Part shown: positions 6,695 to 8,961 of the stretch, in pieces
Layout: each line of letters starts with the position of its first letter
Position numbering within the stretch: position 1 is the stretch's first letter
Origin: CALKKN01 sp050118555
GTDB lineage: Bacteria > Pseudomonadota > Gammaproteobacteria > Xanthomonadales > SZUA-36
Direction of reading: 5' to 3'
Assembly (NCBI GenBank): GCA_050118555.1
Contig: JASFKQ010000155.1
Span: 1 to 8,961 of the forward strand
DNA length: 8,961 nucleotides
Position numbers and translations under genes: made by a program
The notes under the pieces: model-generated
Databases searched by the model: none
What the model was told of the DNA's origin: nothing
What the model saw: the letters and a program-made list of their open reading frames with translations, nothing else

Positions 6695-7843
6695 ATGAAG
6701 TTTCTGATCAACATAACCCTGTGCCTGCTCCTCGGAATCAGTGTGTCGGCCTGGGCCGCGGATTCCGACGACGAAGTGGACTATCTCGCGCTCGCCGCCC
6801 TGATGCTCCGCGACGGCAACCTGGATCGCGCGATCGTCGCGCTGGACCAGGTCGATCTGCAAGCCGAGGGCGTCGATGTCGTCCGCTACTGGACCCTGCT
6901 GGGCATGGCGCACATGCAACGCGACGAACTGGAGCCGGCCAGGGACGCGTTCCGCAAGGCTGCAGATTCCGGCGCAGCCGAACCGGCAGTGTTCGTTTAC
7001 CTGGCCCAGGTGAACTACAAGCTCGAGGACTATCAGGCGACCATTGACGCACTCGACCGGGCCGGAGACAGCCTCGCCCGGGTGCCGTCGGCATACCACA
7101 TGAAGGCGCAGAGCTACTGGCTTCTGAAGCAACCGGTCATGGCCCTGGCGACCCTGGAACAGGGTGCGAAGGTGTTTCCGGACGATGCGAATTTCCTGCG
7201 CCGCAGGGTCTTCTACCTCGTCGAACTCGGCCTGTACAAGGAGGCCGTGGCCGAGGGCCGCAGATACCTCCAGCTCACGCAGGGCAAGCTGGAAGACTAC
7301 GTGGCGATCGGCAATGCGCTGCGGGCCAGCGGGGAACTCGACGAAGCCGCGGAGTTCCTGGAAGAGGCGCAACTGCGGTTTCCGTATTCGACGGACGTGA
7401 AAAAGGTGCTCGCGCACGTATACCTCCAGCGTGAGGAGTTGAGCGCCGCGGCGGACCTGCTGTACAAGGCGGCGTTGCTGGATTCGAAGCTGATGGCGGA
7501 AGCGGCGGAGCTGTACCGGCGTGCCGGGCAGATCAACCGGGCCCTGAGCATCAACAGCCGCCTCAGCGATCAGCCGGAGAAATTCCGGCAACGCCTGGCG
7601 CTGTACCTGGAATTGCAGAACTACGAACAGGCGGCAGCGATGGAGACGCCCCTGCGGCGCGTCGGCCTGCTGGAGGACGAAGACCTGCAGTACGCAATCG
7701 CCTACGCCCAGTTCAAGATCGGGGAGTTCGGCGCAGCCGAGCGCCATCTCTCGACGCTTACCCGGCCGGACCTGTTCCGCAAGGCCGCGGAGCTGCGTCG
7801 GGCTATCCAGGACTGTCAGGAGGACAGCTGGAAATGCCTCTGA
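6695..7843 (+). CDS. Secreted TPR-repeat protein of the TonB2 operon
   Basis: Periplasmic tetratricopeptide-repeat protein of 382 residues, a standard last member of TtpC/ExbB/ExbD/TonB2 operons; its molecular role is not established. Residues 1-21 form a clean signal peptide (MKFLINITLCLLLGISVSAWA, cut before ADSDDE); Cys10 is not in a lipobox, so it is not a lipoprotein. The mature protein is almost all helical hairpins with degenerate TPR signatures, for example 33-56, 66-93, 98-122, 132-160, 200-227 and 234-262. An in-frame GTG lies 12 bases earlier (6683), but the ATG gives the better signal peptide. The only cysteines in the mature protein are Cys374 and Cys381 at the extreme C-terminus, which could form a small disulfide loop. 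The last 10 bases overlap the receptor gene. I infer a scaffold or adaptor in the periplasm, possibly between TonB and the receptor. Confidence 0.85.
   Translation: MKFLINITLCLLLGISVSAWAADSDDEVDYLALAALMLRDGNLDRAIVALDQVDLQAEGVDVVRYWTLLGMAHMQRDELEPARDAFRKAADSGAAEPAVFVYLAQVNYKLEDYQATIDALDRAGDSLARVPSAYHMKAQSYWLLKQPVMALATLEQGAKVFPDDANFLRRRVFYLVELGLYKEAVAEGRRYLQLTQGKLEDYVAIGNALRASGELDEAAEFLEEAQLRFPYSTDVKKVLAHVYLQREELSAAADLLYKAALLDSKLMAEAAELYRRAGQINRALSINSRLSDQPEKFRQRLALYLELQNYEQAAAMETPLRRVGLLEDEDLQYAIAYAQFKIGEFGAAERHLSTLTRPDLFRKAAELRRAIQDCQEDSWKCL
7818..7823 (+). promoter_or_regulatory. Strong ribosome-binding site for the receptor gene
   Basis: AGGAGG lies inside the end of the TPR gene, 10 bases before the ATG at 7834. 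It is the best Shine-Dalgarno sequence of the operon, and it decides the receptor start, which lies 10 bases before the end of the TPR frame. It suggests efficient, independent translation of the receptor. Confidence 0.75.
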
Positions 7844-8961
7844 TCCGCCGCGCGGCGCTTCGCCTTGCCGCCATGGCTCTGTTGAGTCTGATGGCCTCGA
7901 CGGCCATGGCCGCGGGAGCCCATCTGACACTTTACGTATTCAACGAGGGCGCTCCGGTCAAGGACATCGAAATCCTGGTCGACAACGAGTTGGCCGGGGT
8001 CACCAATATCCACGGCCTGGCCGAACTGGACGTGGAGCCCGGTCTCCACTTCCTCGAGTTGCGGATGCAGGATGCTGTGGTCCTCGACCAGCAGATCCTG
8101 GCCGTGCAGGACGAAATCAGCCAGTGGATCGTGGACGTAACCGGCGGCGGCTCGGCAATCTACGACGTGGAATCATCCAGGCCGGAGTTGGCGGGCGCCG
8201 GTGCGGCGGCCGCCGGAGCGGACCAGTCGAAGGCGTCTCCCGGCGTGATCGAGGGCCGCCTGATCAGCGCGGACGACGGTCGACCGATCGAAAATGCGCG
8301 CATTTTTGTCAGTGGCGTTGGCGATGACATCCGCAGTGACGCGGACGGTCGGTTCAAGACCGAGGCCCCTTCCGGCCTGCGCTCCGTTTCGGTGCTGCAT
8401 TCCGGCTTCAACACGCTGACCCGCGACAACGTCGAGGTGGCCGCGGGCGCCACGGTGTCGCTGGACCTGAAACTGACGCCGGCCGGCACCGAGATGCCCG
8501 AATTCGTAGTTATTGCGCCGTATATCTCCGGTTCTCTTGCTTCAGTGATGGCGGAACGCCGTGACTCTGACGGCGTCACGGACGTCCTCAGCGCGGAGCA
8601 GATTTCCAGGGCGGGCGACTCGGACGCGGCCGGGGCGCTGAAACGGGTCACCGGACTTACCCTGGTTGACGGCCAGTACATTTACGTGCGCGGCCTGGGC
8701 GAACGCTACTCCAGCGTGGTATTGAATGGCGCCCAGGTCCCCAGTCCCGACCCCACCCGCCGGGTCGTACCCCTTAGCCTGTTTCCGACCGACGTGATCG
8801 AGGCGGTGGTGGTGCAAAAAACCGCCTCCCCGGATCTGCCGGCTGAATTCGGTGGCGGCACGATACAGCTGCGCACCGTCTCCTTTCCGCAGGAGCTGAC
8901 TGCAAAGCTCAGCGCGGACCTCGGCTACCGCGAATACACCACCGGCAAGAAGGGCCTGGCT
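7834..8961 (+). CDS. TonB-dependent outer-membrane receptor (5' part, runs off the window)
   Basis: Outer-membrane active transporter energised by TonB; the first 376 residues are visible and the frame is open to the right edge. Layout: signal peptide (1-26, ending STAMA); a first beta-sandwich-like domain (about 29-105, LTLYVFNEGAPVKDIEILVD) resembling PEGA/carboxypeptidase-regulatory folds; an Ala/Gly-rich linker (about 108-135); a carboxypeptidase regulatory-like domain (137-218, GVIEGRLISADDGRPIENAR with SDADGRF); a probable TonB box EFVVIA (223-228); then the plug domain (about 240-350) with GALKRVTGL, YIYVRGLGERYSSVVLNGA, DVIEAVVVQKTASPDLPAEFGGG. The beta-barrel begins near residue 355. 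The start is supported by AGGAGG at 7818. The substrate is unknown; location in a Pho-box-controlled operon next to pst and phoU suggests phosphate or a phosphorus compound. Confidence 0.92.
   Translation, partial: MPLIRRAALRLAAMALLSLMASTAMAAGAHLTLYVFNEGAPVKDIEILVDNELAGVTNIHGLAELDVEPGLHFLELRMQDAVVLDQQILAVQDEISQWIVDVTGGGSAIYDVESSRPELAGAGAAAAGADQSKASPGVIEGRLISADDGRPIENARIFVSGVGDDIRSDADGRFKTEAPSGLRSVSVLHSGFNTLTRDNVEVAAGATVSLDLKLTPAGTEMPEFVVIAPYISGSLASVMAERRDSDGVTDVLSAEQISRAGDSDAAGALKRVTGLTLVDGQYIYVRGLGERYSSVVLNGAQVPSPDPTRRVVPLSLFPTDVIEAVVVQKTASPDLPAEFGGGTIQLRTVSFPQELTAKLSADLGYREYTTGKKGLA

Noticed and set aside
6011..7930. Long open frame on the reverse strand (639 codons) opposite tonB and the TPR gene
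   Set aside because: It spans two well-supported + strand genes and their junction, has no recognisable domain, and is explained by GC-driven lack of stop codons.
1..8961. CRISPR array, insertion sequence, integrase or attachment site
   Set aside because: No spaced direct repeats, terminal inverted repeats, transposase or integrase frame was found; the region looks like stable chromosomal sequence.

Overview
The window is a high-GC, densely packed bacterial segment with every gene on the + strand. It looks like a gammaproteobacterium, probably marine or environmental. The grounds are a Pst/PhoU cluster, a PhoB-type control site close to the Escherichia coli consensus, and a TonB2-type operon (DUF3450, TtpC-like protein, ExbB, ExbD, TonB, TPR protein, receptor) of the kind found in Vibrio, Shewanella and relatives. 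I cannot name genus or family from the sequence alone.

Region 1 (1-2510) is the distal part of a phosphate-specific transport operon: the 3' part of pstA, then pstB and phoU. pstA and pstB overlap by 4 bases and pstB-phoU are 14 bases apart, so they are very likely co-transcribed. pstS and pstC are presumably upstream of the window.

Region 2 (2511-2791) is the only sizeable gap, about 280 bases. It holds a weak hairpin just after phoU and then a strong candidate PhoB site: two TGTCA half-sites 11 bases apart, preceded by two TTTCA half-sites in nearly the same phase. A plausible -10 hexamer lies 10 bases downstream, and a GC-rich hairpin sits in the presumed leader.

Region 3 (2792-8961) is a tight seven-gene operon: a secreted DUF3450 coiled-coil protein, a TtpC-like MotA/TolQ/ExbB-family protein with a long periplasmic N-terminus, ExbB, ExbD, TonB, a secreted TPR protein, and the first 376 residues of a TonB-dependent outer-membrane receptor that runs off the window. 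Spacing ranges from overlaps of 4-10 bases to gaps of 2-23 bases.

Reading the two halves together, the inner-membrane phosphate importer and its regulator PhoU lie directly before a complete, self-contained outer-membrane energy-transduction module whose promoter carries a Pho box. The simplest inference is a phosphate-starvation-induced uptake system: the receptor imports phosphate or a phosphorus-containing compound across the outer membrane, powered by ExbB/ExbD/TonB with its TtpC, DUF3450 and TPR accessory proteins, and PstSCAB takes phosphate across the inner membrane. The substrate cannot be read from the sequence.
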